A DNA stretch of 43,557 bases from assembly GCF_001544795.2 (NCBI RefSeq), contig NZ_FCOI02000048.1, positions 1 to 43,557 on the forward strand, in the 5' to 3' direction. Shown one piece after another: positions 34,934 to 43,182 of this stretch (position 1 is its first letter; every line of letters starts with the position of its first letter). This DNA is from Caballeronia temeraria. Its GTDB lineage: Bacteria; Pseudomonadota; Gammaproteobacteria; Burkholderiales; Burkholderiaceae. The notes below the pieces were generated by a model, which did no database searches, was not told the origin of the DNA, and saw only the letters and a list, made by a program, of their open reading frames with translations. The position numbers and the translations under genes are program-made.

Positions 34934-35829
34934 ATGGCGGGTGCAATTGCGCATCGGGAACATCGCCCCGCGAGCTTCTACTGGCTCGCGCTCGTGTTCG
35001 GACTGTTCGTGCTGTTCCTGTATGGGCCGGTCATCACGATCTTCATTCTGTCGTTTCAGGGCCCCGAGGGCGGCCTCACTTTTCCGATGCGCGGCGTCTC
35101 GCTGCACTGGTTCTCCGCCTTGCGCGACGGGGTCGGTGATATCGACATCTGGGCCGCGTTCGCACGCTCCGTGAAGCTCGCACTCGCAGTGACGGTGCTA
35201 ACCGTCCTGTTCTCTCTGAGCGCGGGCCTTGCGTTCAGGCGGCGTTTCGCGGCGATAGCGCGGTGTTCTATGTTTCCGTGGCGAGCCTTATCATGCCGTC
35301 GATCATCGTTTCGCTCGGCATTGGCCTCACCTTTCGCCTGCTCGATACGCTGATCAAGTATCTGGCGAACGAATGGGGTTTCCAGTCGTTCGCGGATAGC
35401 TGGACTACGTCGATGGGCCTCTTCACCTCGGCGCTCGGGGCGCATCTCACATGGACGCTGCCGTTCGGCCTGCTCGTGATGTTCGCCGTGTTCAACCGTT
35501 TCAATCCGGCGTACGAGGAAGCGGCGCGCGATCTCGGCGCTTCGCCGTGGCAGTCGTTCAGACATGTGGTGCTGCCGATCATCGGGCCTTCCGTGATCGG
35601 CGTCGGCATGTTTGGCTTCACGCTCTCGTGGGATGAAATCGCGCGAACCTCGCAGGCGATCGGCGATCAGAACACGCTGCCGCTCGAATTGCAGGGCTTG
35701 ACGACATCGGTGACGACGCCCGTCATTTACGCGCTCGGCACGGTGACGACGCTGATGTCGCTTGCGGTGATGTTCGGCGGTCTGCTGATCGTGAGATCGA
35801 TCGCGCGCAGGAGAAAGTTGGTTCGCTGA
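34934..35829 (+). pseudogene. ABC transporter permease (PotC-like), frameshifted
   Basis: Second permease of the importer, starting at 34934 after AAGGAG, two bases past the previous stop. The N-terminal part (YWLALVFGLFVLFLYGPVIT, AGLAFRRRF) runs to about 35244, where one base appears to be missing in CGGCG-TTTCGC; the next frame continues RGDSAVFYVSVASLIMPSII and the coupling motif EEAARDLGASPWQSFRHVVL through to the stop at 35829. With one base added the protein would be a normal length of about 298 residues. As given, the importer lacks a complete second permease. A sequencing error is the main alternative. Confidence 0.85.
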
Positions 35830-36190
35830 AGCGCCCGCCTTCGTTCGACGGTCAGCGACGGCAGGCAGGCTTTGCCGAGAACTTCACCGTATGGAATCGC
35901 GCCGGTCACTTCCGAACAGACGCGAAGTCGAGCGGGATCGCCCTACCCCACGAGCGGTGTCGTTCGCAACCCTTGTCGGCCGTTCAGCACAGGGGTCGAC
36001 GGACGGCTCTCGACGAACCGCAATGTTCGTTCCGCCAACTCGCGTTGACAGGTCAGTTGTCCGTTTCGGCCTCCTGTAGCGCATCAAAGAAATGGTCACT
36101 TCCACGCTGTCGGCGACGTTGCAAAGCGCGGTTCCGAGAGTCATCGCATGGACCGATCGCTCGTCAGACCCACGCGATGTCCAGGAATCC
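35830..36190. other. Non-coding stretch between the ABC operon and an IS remnant
   Basis: I see no supported gene in these 360 bases; open frames in it have no recognisable family. The segment 36040-36070 could be decayed coding sequence on the minus strand (ALQEAET), but that is weak. Confidence 0.35.
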
Positions 36191-36225
36191 GCCCAGAGTT
36201 CGTCGTCAAGTATCGGTTTAGCCAT
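36190..36225 (-). pseudogene. N-terminal stub of an IS5-type transposase
   Basis: The minus strand from ATG at 36225 reads MAKPILDDELW, the start of many IS5-group transposases, preceded by AAAAGGA as a ribosome site. After about eleven codons the homology stops, so only a stub is left. Confidence 0.45.
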
Positions 36226-36227
36226 GT

Positions 36228-36255
36228 CCTTTTCATCGCCGAAGCAATGAAAAGG
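36228..36255. repeat. 9-bp inverted repeat CCTTTTCAT/ATGAAAAGG
   Basis: Perfect 9-bp arms at 36228-36236 and 36247-36255 with a 10-base loop, directly in front of the transposase stub. It may be a structure in the transposase leader or part of an element end. It includes the presumed ribosome site, so pairing would hide it. Confidence 0.5.
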
Positions 36256-36808
36256 TTAGCAGGATTCATCGAGCGTTAACAGCCCCTCTGTTCATTTTGT
36301 TAAGGCTTCTTAGCCGCGCGTCCGCGACTAATTCCAGCGCGCCGGGCACTGTCGCGCGACCAGGCGCTTATCCACCAGGCGCAGGTAGAAATTGATTCCA
36401 CGGGTGCACGCATCGTTGGCAACCGAACCTCGAGCATCTACCACATCATTGCAGTTCCCGAACCACGCCCGCCGTCGCTGCTTTCGCTGCAGAGGCACGA
36501 CGCCTTCATCCTGTGGTTCTCGGGCACGCGGACCACAGTGACGATATCCTCGTCTCCGAGTACGCCCGCATCCTGCTAGCCGACGCCGAGGAGGTGCTCA
36601 TGTCGGAGCCCTCGACCGACTAGATCGTCGTCTGCTCATTGACGATCTTCCGCGGCGAAGCTCACGTCCCGCGTGAACCACCATAAAAAAGCGCGAACAG
36701 TTGCCGATAAAGGAGTGCTGACAACGACTCTTTAGATGACACAGGGTGCCGCTAAATGACGAACAACAACCATGATATTGAGCAGCACGTAACTCGCGAG
36801 GCGACGGT
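36256..36808. other. Uncharacterised stretch with coding-like fragments
   Basis: Two plus-strand stretches look faintly coding but in different frames: QALIHQAQVEIDSTGARIVG around 36360-36420, and HSDDILVSEYARILLADAEE near 36535-36600 ending in a stop at 36623. Neither has a start or known family, so they are probably remains of lost genes. Confidence 0.3.
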
Positions 36809-37123
36809 ATGAAACCGGTATCTGGTATTGAAGCGCCGCGACGTTTTCCGTACGGCGGCGGAAGCAGCGCCGTGTGGCAGCTTAATGCGGGAAGAAAGCT
36901 CACACTGTTCGTCGTTGATGCGTCGATGCCGCTATATAACTTGGTAATCGGCGATATTCGCTTCTTTGCTAACGCCGAACAGGTCATGGCCTTCGTGGAA
37001 CGGCTCGAAGCTGCACCGGACGAACGCCCCTCGCGGCCAAAGTGGATTTGGGTGTTAGAGACTGGCTTTGACAAGTCGGTCGATGGTTCGCCCAATAAGG
37101 GGTGGCGCCTACGAGAAGAATAA
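36809..37123 (+). CDS. Small hypothetical protein
   Basis: Open frame of 104 residues with reasonable composition (APRRFPYGGGSSAVWQLNAG, LFVVDASMPLYNLVIGDIRF, RPSRPKWIWVLETGF). It is hydrophilic, without signal peptide or membrane segment, with mixed hydrophobic strands suggesting a folded alpha/beta domain. The ATG has GAGGCGA upstream. I do not recognise a family. A minus-strand frame overlaps it but looks like a shadow. Confidence 0.55.
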   Translation: MKPVSGIEAPRRFPYGGGSSAVWQLNAGRKLTLFVVDASMPLYNLVIGDIRFFANAEQVMAFVERLEAAPDERPSRPKWIWVLETGFDKSVDGSPNKGWRLREE

Positions 37124-37262
37124 CGATCTGCGGCCCGTCATTCGATCAGGCGGGCTCGATGTCACGGCCTGCCGTGGCTTCTGCGTAGGCAGGCGGGCAG
37201 CTCACATCGGCTCAAAACGCCCCGCTCTTTAAATCCGTAAGTCGGCGGTCAAGCTCGTGCAG

Positions 37263-37370
37263 TTAGATGACCACGTCTCCCACCCGCGTGCGAACCAATC
37301 GTTTTCGGTTCGTAACGTCGGCAACCGGCACCGGTGACGTTCTGTCCGTCATAGAGCGCAGTGCGTTCAT
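37263..37370 (-). CDS. Possible 35-residue small protein downstream of the chemoreceptor
   Basis: Minus-strand ATG at 37370 reads MNALRSMTDRTSPVPVADVT then NRKRLVRTRVGDVVI and TAA. It starts 26 bases past the chemoreceptor stop. No family recognised; it may be non-coding or the end of a decayed gene. Confidence 0.2.
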   Translation of the reverse strand: MNALRSMTDRTSPVPVADVTNRKRLVRTRVGDVVI

Positions 37371-37396
37371 AATCAAAACCGGGCTTCCCGCCACGC

Positions 37397-39100
37397 TTAG
37401 AAGGTCGACCAGTCGCCGTCTGCCACTGCCGCAACTGCTGCTGGCTTCGGCATATCCGTCTGCTTTGGCGCACGCGTCTGTGCACCGCCTTTCTTGGCGA
37501 ACGCGGGTTGCGAAGTCCGAGGAGCACGGTGACTGACAGACTGGACGACGAGCGTCTGACCGGTGCGAAACACGCCGACGGCTGCCGTCAGTTGCTTCGC
37601 TTGGTCCTCCATCGAACCTGCCGCGGCCGCGGCCTCCTCTACGAGCGCGGCGTTCTGCTGGGTCACCTCGTCCATCTGCGAGATAGCCTGATTCACTTGC
37701 TCGATGCCACGGCTTTGTTCGTTTGAAGCCGAGGCGATCTCGCCCATTATGTCGGTAACACGCTGAATCGCGGTGCCGACGCGCTGCATCGTTTCGCCTG
37801 CCCGCGCGACCAGCTCCGTTCCCGCCTGAACGCGGCCGCCAGACGTCTCGATCAACTCCCTGATCTCCTTCGCCGCAGCCGATGAACGCTGCGCAAGGCT
37901 GCGAACCTCGGTCGCTACCACCGCGAAGCCACGCCCCTGTTCGCCCGCTCGCGCGGCTTCCACGGCGGCGTTGAGCGCAAGGATGTTCGTCTGGAAGGCG
38001 ATGCTTTCGATCATGCCAATGATCTCGGCGATCTTCGCCGAACTCTGTTCGATGCCTGCCATCGTCTCGACGACCTGTCCGACGATCGCGCTGCCCTCGT
38101 TCGCCACCGCGCTCGCGTTGTCGGCGAGCCCGCTGCCCTGCGTCGCATTCTCGGCATTCTGCTTGACGGTCGCGGTCAGCTCTTCCATGCTCGCTGCCGT
38201 TTGCTCCAACGAGGCAGCCTGCTGCTCCGTGCGCGACGACAAATCCGTGCTCCCGGCGGCGATCTCGCCCGATGCGGTTCGAATTACATCCACCGACTCT
38301 TTGATTCCGTTAGCGAGCGTGGACAGTTTCGCGAACGCTGCCTGTACGGCCAGCATCAACGTCGCGAGTTCATCGCGGCCGTCTGCGTGCACGCGGTGCG
38401 TGAGGTCGCCCCGCTCCAATGCCTTCATCGCCTCGAGCACGCTGCCCAGGGGCTTTGTCACCGAACGAGTGATGACCAGCATGGCCGCGATAGCGATGAG
38501 TACAGCCGCAATCGTCGCCCCAAACGAGAGCGCCACCGCGCGATCGTAGGTGGTATGGGCCTCCTTGGCGGATTCATCGACGAGCTCTAACTGGTAGGCA
38601 AGGAGAGCGTCCAGCGCGGCAAAATATTTTGCCTGAGCGTCAGCCACAGGTCCCGTAATGTGCGCGCGAGCCTCTTCAATGTTGCCCTTCGTGAGGAGAG
38701 TGATTGTCTCGTTGCGGGCAGCGGTGTTGCGACCTCGAGCTTCGACAAGCGCATTGAACATTTCCCGGCCTCGTGGTGACGTGATCATGCGATTGACTCG
38801 TTCGAGGCGCTGCGAGGTCGCATTGGAAGCTTCGAGCACACCGGCCTTCATTGTTTCGATATCCTCCGTCCGTCCGGTGATTGCGGCGCGCTGCAGGAGC
38901 AACACGGTTCGGCTCGCGGCGTCTTTTGCTTTGCTCACTTCGGCAGCCTTGATCAATCTGTCATCGGTGATCAGCGTGATTTCGCCGTTCAGGCCGCGCA
39001 TGCTGACGAAGTTGATCGCCGCGATCACGAGAAGCAAGGCAACGACGATACCAAAGCCGATAGTCAGCCGGGCGCCGACCTTTAGATTGTGGAGGTTCAT
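37397..39100 (-). CDS. Methyl-accepting chemotaxis protein with CheR-tether pentapeptide
   Basis: Transmembrane chemoreceptor of about 567 residues. Helix 1 is IGFGIVVALLLVIAAINFV; a periplasmic four-helix ligand domain (about 35-190) follows, then helix 2 (ATIAAVLIAIAAMLVITRSV), HAMP (KPLGSVLEAMKALERGDLTH), methylation helices (SSRTEQQAASLEQTAASMEE) and the signalling tip ESIAFQTNILALNAAVEAAR. The C-terminus DGDWSTF ends in a variant of the NWETF pentapeptide that tethers CheR/CheB, after a proline/alanine-rich linker. The ATG at 39100 fits the normal N-terminus; an upstream in-frame GTG at 39211 would add 37 residues. A sigma-28-like promoter lies at 39244-39270. The ligand is unknown. Confidence 0.93.
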   Translation of the reverse strand: MNLHNLKVGARLTIGFGIVVALLLVIAAINFVSMRGLNGEITLITDDRLIKAAEVSKAKDAASRTVLLLQRAAITGRTEDIETMKAGVLEASNATSQRLERVNRMITSPRGREMFNALVEARGRNTAARNETITLLTKGNIEEARAHITGPVADAQAKYFAALDALLAYQLELVDESAKEAHTTYDRAVALSFGATIAAVLIAIAAMLVITRSVTKPLGSVLEAMKALERGDLTHRVHADGRDELATLMLAVQAAFAKLSTLANGIKESVDVIRTASGEIAAGSTDLSSRTEQQAASLEQTAASMEELTATVKQNAENATQGSGLADNASAVANEGSAIVGQVVETMAGIEQSSAKIAEIIGMIESIAFQTNILALNAAVEAARAGEQGRGFAVVATEVRSLAQRSSAAAKEIRELIETSGGRVQAGTELVARAGETMQRVGTAIQRVTDIMGEIASASNEQSRGIEQVNQAISQMDEVTQQNAALVEEAAAAAGSMEDQAKQLTAAVGVFRTGQTLVVQSVSHRAPRTSQPAFAKKGGAQTRAPKQTDMPKPAAVAAVADGDWSTF

Positions 39101-39243
39101 GAGGGATCCGAGACCGTTGTTAGATTTGATTGCGGAAGGCGCGGCACCGAACTCTGCTGCTGAGCAGCCGGTCGCCGGTTGCATCGGTTTCGCAAGGGGC
39201 GCCTGAGACACCGAAACGCACTACCTGTCACCTTCCTTTCACT

Positions 39244-39270
39244 CTGACGGCTCAGATTTCGAAAGCTTTA
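39244..39270 (-). promoter_or_regulatory. Sigma-28 (FliA) promoter candidate for the minus-strand chemoreceptor
   Basis: On the minus strand TAAAGCTT (39270-39263), 11 bases, then GCCGTCAG (39251-39244). Compared with the FliA consensus TAAAGTTT-N11-GCCGATAA it matches 7 of 8 in the -35 and 5 of 8 in the -10 with exact spacing. It would start transcription near 39237, before the chemoreceptor gene. Confidence 0.6.
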
Positions 39271-39492
39271 CAGCAATAAGGACTATTCTGCCCGCGAATA
39301 GGTAATATTTGCAGGCTGTCACATCCACATTGCGATGACGCCCTGCCGCTTCTCTAATGGAAGTCCAGTGTTGATCAGCGGCAGAGTTAAATAACGATTC
39401 AGAAAGAAGAAGAGCTTCGAGCAGGCGGGCAACAGATTCGGCAAATTTGTCAGAGCTCGACAAAATCGGTCCAAAAGCTCTACCAAATTCTG

Positions 39493-39519
39493 TTCAGTTT
39501 TTTTCCATCGTGCCGTTGT
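39493..39519 (+). promoter_or_regulatory. Sigma-28 (FliA) promoter candidate for cheW and the Cache chemoreceptor
   Basis: TTCAGTTT (39493-39500), 11 bases, then GCCGTTGT (39512-39519). It matches the FliA consensus at 6 of 8 and 5 of 8 positions with exact 11-base spacing, and lies about 70 bases before the chosen cheW start. Together with the site at 39244-39270 it forms a divergent pair. Confidence 0.55.
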
Positions 39520-39587
39520 CTTGCAGGTAACGGCGTCGGTCAGTAATGGCACGCGCCGAAGCAGAACCTGAGACAACACTTGCTAAC

Positions 39588-40076
39588 ATGAACAGCGAAC
39601 ATCGGCATGGCGCGCCCGAGGCGGGCAGCGAAGAATTCCTCATCTTCAACCTGGGGCAAGAGCAGTACGGAATTGACATCCTGAAGGTCCAGGAAATCCG
39701 CGGCTATGACTCGGTGACGCGGGTGGCGAACGCGCCCGCGTTCATTAAGGGCGTCATTAACCTGCGAGGCGTGATCGTGCCGATCGCCGATATGCGCCTG
39801 AAGTTTGAGTTGGAGCGCGCCGTCTACGACGACCAGACGGTTGTCGTGGTGCTCAACGTGGCTGGTCGCGTGGTCGGCATCGTCGTTGATGGTGTCTCGG
39901 ACGTGCAGACGCTCACGCCCGCGCAGATCCGACCGGCCCCTGAGTTCAATTCGACCCTGAACACAGATTACATCACTGGCATCGGGACGATCGACGCCCA
40001 TATGTTGATCCTGATGGACATCGAGAAGCTCATGACGAGCGAAGAAATGGCGCTAATGGAAAGCGCCGCCACCTAA
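39588..40076 (+). CDS. cheW: Chemotaxis coupling protein CheW
   Basis: CheW links chemoreceptors to the kinase CheA. The 162-residue product shows SEEFLIFNLGQEQYGIDILK, VQEIRGYDSVTRVANAPAFI, KGVINLRGVIVPIADMRLKF and VVGIVVDGVSDV, the full CheW-fold pattern, ending LILMDIEKLMTSEEM. An upstream in-frame ATG at 39546 would add 14 residues; neither start has a clear ribosome site. It is 29 bases before the Cache-type chemoreceptor and so probably in one operon with it. Confidence 0.95.
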   Translation: MNSEHRHGAPEAGSEEFLIFNLGQEQYGIDILKVQEIRGYDSVTRVANAPAFIKGVINLRGVIVPIADMRLKFELERAVYDDQTVVVVLNVAGRVVGIVVDGVSDVQTLTPAQIRPAPEFNSTLNTDYITGIGTIDAHMLILMDIEKLMTSEEMALMESAAT

Positions 40077-40105
40077 CTACACCAACGAACCCCGACGCCA
40101 ACGAC

Positions 40106-41647
40106 ATGACCTTCTCCAGAAAAATCTGGCTGCCCCTGCTGCTGAGCCTCGTATGCCTCGCAGGAATCTCCGTTGCGGACGCTTTCCGTATGCGCTCGAT
40201 CCGCACGGAACAGACGCAATTAGACATCAAGCACGCGACGGAAGTCGCGAACAGCATCATTCGTGAGTTCGCACAGCAGGCCAACGCTGGCGCGATCACG
40301 CAGGAGCAAGCCAAGCAAGGCGCACTCAACGCGATCCGCGATATTCGGTTTGGTGACAACGGTTACTTCAGCGTCTTCGATTCGCAGGCGAAGGTGCTTG
40401 TGCATCCGATGAAGCCCGAATTCGTTGGCAAGACGATGATGGACTTCAAGGACCCGAACGGCGTCTATCTATATCGCGACCTTATCGATGTAGGCAAGCG
40501 CCAGGGCGCCGGCTACACGTATTACTCGTTCGCGAAACCCGGCACCAATGAGATCCTGCCCAAAATGTCCTATGTGTCGATGTATCAGCCGTGGGACTGG
40601 TTAGTCGTCACCGGTGTCTACATCGACGACATCGACGCCGCGTTCTACACGTCGCTCGAATGGAGTCTCGGCGTGCTCGTGGTGATTGCGGTCGTGTTGA
40701 GCGTCGTGGTGTCGCGCCTGAATCGCGGGATTCTCCGTTCGATGGGCGGGGAGCCGGCCTACGCAGCGGAAGTGGCGAATCAAATCGCGGACAACAATCT
40801 CGCGGTCGACGTGGCCACCGCCGCGAATGACCGCTCCAGCCTCATGTATTCGATGGCCCGCATGCGCATGCAATTGCTGTCAGCGGTTGACAGTGTGAAG
40901 GCGTCTGCAAACGCGATCGCGAATGCCAGCCGTGAAATCGCTGTGGGCAACACGGACTTGTCGTCGCGCACTGAGCAGCAGGCAGCATCGCTTGAAGAGA
41001 CAGCAGCAAGCATGGAAGAGCTGACCGCGGCCGTGAAGCACAACTCGGAAAACGCGCGTCAGGCAAGCGGTCTAGCCGGGAGTGCGCGCGACGTCGCACG
41101 AGAAGGCGCGACGATCGTCGGGAACGTCGTTGGCACGATGGCAGAGATCGAGCAAAGCTCGCACAAGATCGGCGAGATCATCGGCATGATCGAGGGCATT
41201 GCGTTTCAGACGAACATCCTGGCGCTCAACGCTGCGGTCGAGGCCGCACGCGCCGGCGAACAGGGGCGCGGTTTCGCAGTCGTGGCAGGCGAAGTGCGAA
41301 GTCTCGCGCAACGTTCCTCCTCGGCCGCCAAGGAAGTTCGCGAGTTGATCGAAGCGTCCAGTACGCGCGTCCATACTGGCACCGCACTCGTCGGGCAAGC
41401 CGGAGAGACGATGACCAAGATCGGCGCAGCGATCCAGAAGGTCACCGACATCATGGACGAGATCGCCTCTGCATCGAACGAACAGAGTCGCGGCATCGAG
41501 CAGGTGAATCAGGCGATCAGCCAGATGGACGAGGTCACGCAGCAGAACGCGGCGCTGGTCGAGCAGGCGGCTGCCGCTGCCGGTTCCCTTCAAGATCAGG
41601 CCGAAATGCTGCGCGCGACAATGGCCGTCTTTAAGACCGCCGCCTGA
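40106..41647 (+). CDS. Methyl-accepting chemotaxis protein with single Cache sensor
   Basis: Chemoreceptor of 513 residues. Helix 1 IWLPLLLSLVCLAGISVADA; the periplasmic part has the single-Cache signature ALNAIRDIRFGDNGYFSVFD, then KPEFVGKTMMDFKDPNGVYL and YVSMYQPWDWLVVTGVYIDD, followed by helix 2 (SLGVLVVIAVVLSVVVSRL), HAMP, methylation helices and the tip EGIAFQTNILALNAAVEAAR. Such domains often bind small organic acids. It has no CheR-tether pentapeptide at its end (MAVFKTAA). Its signalling domain is close to that of the 37397 receptor, and the two probably mix in arrays. Operon partner of cheW. Confidence 0.94.
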   Translation: MTFSRKIWLPLLLSLVCLAGISVADAFRMRSIRTEQTQLDIKHATEVANSIIREFAQQANAGAITQEQAKQGALNAIRDIRFGDNGYFSVFDSQAKVLVHPMKPEFVGKTMMDFKDPNGVYLYRDLIDVGKRQGAGYTYYSFAKPGTNEILPKMSYVSMYQPWDWLVVTGVYIDDIDAAFYTSLEWSLGVLVVIAVVLSVVVSRLNRGILRSMGGEPAYAAEVANQIADNNLAVDVATAANDRSSLMYSMARMRMQLLSAVDSVKASANAIANASREIAVGNTDLSSRTEQQAASLEETAASMEELTAAVKHNSENARQASGLAGSARDVAREGATIVGNVVGTMAEIEQSSHKIGEIIGMIEGIAFQTNILALNAAVEAARAGEQGRGFAVVAGEVRSLAQRSSSAAKEVRELIEASSTRVHTGTALVGQAGETMTKIGAAIQKVTDIMDEIASASNEQSRGIEQVNQAISQMDEVTQQNAALVEQAAAAAGSLQDQAEMLRATMAVFKTAA

Positions 41648-41830
41648 TCTATCGTCGTTGGGCGCGGCACTTGACTACGCAAGGTTCTTGGTACGCTCAT
41701 AGCCGTTCCAATAGCCCTGCAGTCGAAGCCACGAACCGATGTTCAATAGAAATCCGACAAAGTCGCAGCGCGCAGTGATAGGGTTGCTCGGCCCGGGCTT
41801 ACCGGTCGAGCAGATTGCAAACAGCCTTGG

Positions 41831-42319
41831 CAAGAGCGCCTTGGTTGGCTAAACCGGATCAAACGCCGGGCCGCGAAGGAAGGATCGATCAGGCAGCTAT
41901 GCGTCGACGACCTCGATGTCCAAGGCGAGCGCCCTACTGTCTTCGTTGAGAAGCATGGACCTCGTATTGCACGGCCGGTGCCAATTGAAACTTTCGCAGC
42001 TGACGTGCTGCGTACTTACCACGAGGTCCGTAGGCGGGTGCAGTCGCCAACCCGACGGCTATCCATCGCCACCGCGAGAGGCAAACCGATGCAGCCCGAT
42101 ACGATGCTGAAATGTGTCCGCATAGCGCTACGCCTCGCGGACTTGTCGGCGGCCGACGAGAGCCCGCGCTCACTCAGAAACACCTTCGGTCGACGGCAGA
42201 TCATCGCAGGCAAGACGAAAGAGCAAGTGAGCAGTCTTACGGGCTTGTCGAGCCATCGCACCGCTGCTCGTCTTCGTCTGACACTTGAACCTATCGAGGT
42301 GTCCGAAGAGCAAGCATAG
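41831..42319 (+). pseudogene. Degenerate tyrosine recombinase/integrase C-terminal part
   Basis: A long plus-strand frame without a start codon reads RIKRRAAKEGSIRQLCVDDL, PRIARPVPIETFAADVLRTY, SIATARGKPMQPDTMLKCVR and then SPRSLRNTFGRRQIIAGKTK with GLSSHRTAARLR. This is the pattern of integrase-like proteins, with SLRNT in the place of the HxxR box, but the catalytic Tyr and clear upstream Arg box are absent. A possible upstream continuation in another frame (about 41773) suggests a frameshift. Likely a relic of the element that brought in the channel gene. Confidence 0.6.
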
Positions 42320-42480
42320 TGGCCGTCAGGCGGGCTTGGAAAAGCCGTCATACTGAGTCGCGGGAAAATTCGATGCTCCTTTCGCAACTTTCCCGAGGCA
42401 GGGTGCAATTCAGATCGTCCAACATAGATCGCGCGTGCTGTGCCGCGGGCAGCGGCTTCGGCGTGCGCGAAAGGACTCGC

Positions 42481-43182
42481 ATGATGCTCGGTAATGGGCG
42501 TGAAGCTACCGCCGCTGAAACGCATGGTGCCGAGCGCGGACTTGACCGCCTCGAAGGATTCAGCGACGCGGTTTTCGCAATCGCGCTGACACTGCTGATC
42601 GTCGAGATCAAGGTCCCCGGATCTCCAGATGGCACACATGGCTACAGCGACCTGGTACGGGCCATGGCGGAGCAGTGGCGCGAATATCTCGCGCTCGTTC
42701 TCTGCTATGTCGTGATCGGGGCCTATTGGCTGCAACACCATTATTCGGGTCGCATTTACGCTAGGAGTGATCACTGGTTCAGCGTGATCAAGCTCCTGTT
42801 CCTGCTGGCGATCGTCGTCATTCCTTATCCTATCCGCGTCTGGTGCTTCCATCTGGGCACGGAATTCGAGCCCGTCGCGTCAGCGACTCTGGTTGCCGGT
42901 CTTGCCCTGACCGCCTGCACCTGGATGGCGACGTGGTTCTATGCAATGCGAGGCCGCCGGCTGATGGACGAACGGCTCGCGCCCTATTTCCTCCAGCAGA
43001 TGACGCGCCGCTATGGCGTTGCGACGCTGGTCCAGATCGCTGCAGTTCCCGTCGTGCTTGCGGCGTGGCGCATCGGTGTGGCCATCGCACTGCTGTCCGT
43101 CGCCTTCTTTCTGCTGCCACAGCCCACGCCGCGCTATAACCCCGGTGAGGAGCCGAGCGAGGCTGAGAAATTGAACAAGTAG
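42481..43182 (+). CDS. TMEM175-like potassium channel (DUF1211)
   Basis: Bacterial TMEM175-type membrane protein, 233 residues; family members form potassium-permeable channels built from repeats of an FSD-containing helix. RLEGFSDAVFAIALTLLIVE holds the diagnostic RxxxFSD motif, followed by SDLVRAMAEQWREYLALVLC and YVVIGAYWLQHHYSG, FSVIKLLFLLAIVVIPYPIR, and two further hydrophobic segments. The ATG at 42481 has AAAGGA five bases upstream; a GTG at 42319 would add a poorly composed extension. It is next to an integrase remnant. A 272-base damaged copy lies at 10946-11217. Confidence 0.9.
   Translation: MMLGNGREATAAETHGAERGLDRLEGFSDAVFAIALTLLIVEIKVPGSPDGTHGYSDLVRAMAEQWREYLALVLCYVVIGAYWLQHHYSGRIYARSDHWFSVIKLLFLLAIVVIPYPIRVWCFHLGTEFEPVASATLVAGLALTACTWMATWFYAMRGRRLMDERLAPYFLQQMTRRYGVATLVQIAAVPVVLAAWRIGVAIALLSVAFFLLPQPTPRYNPGEEPSEAEKLNK

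Noticed and set aside
36598..37095. 165-residue minus-strand frame opposite the small hypothetical gene
   Set aside because: Serine/arginine-rich composition and overlap with the better plus-strand candidate.
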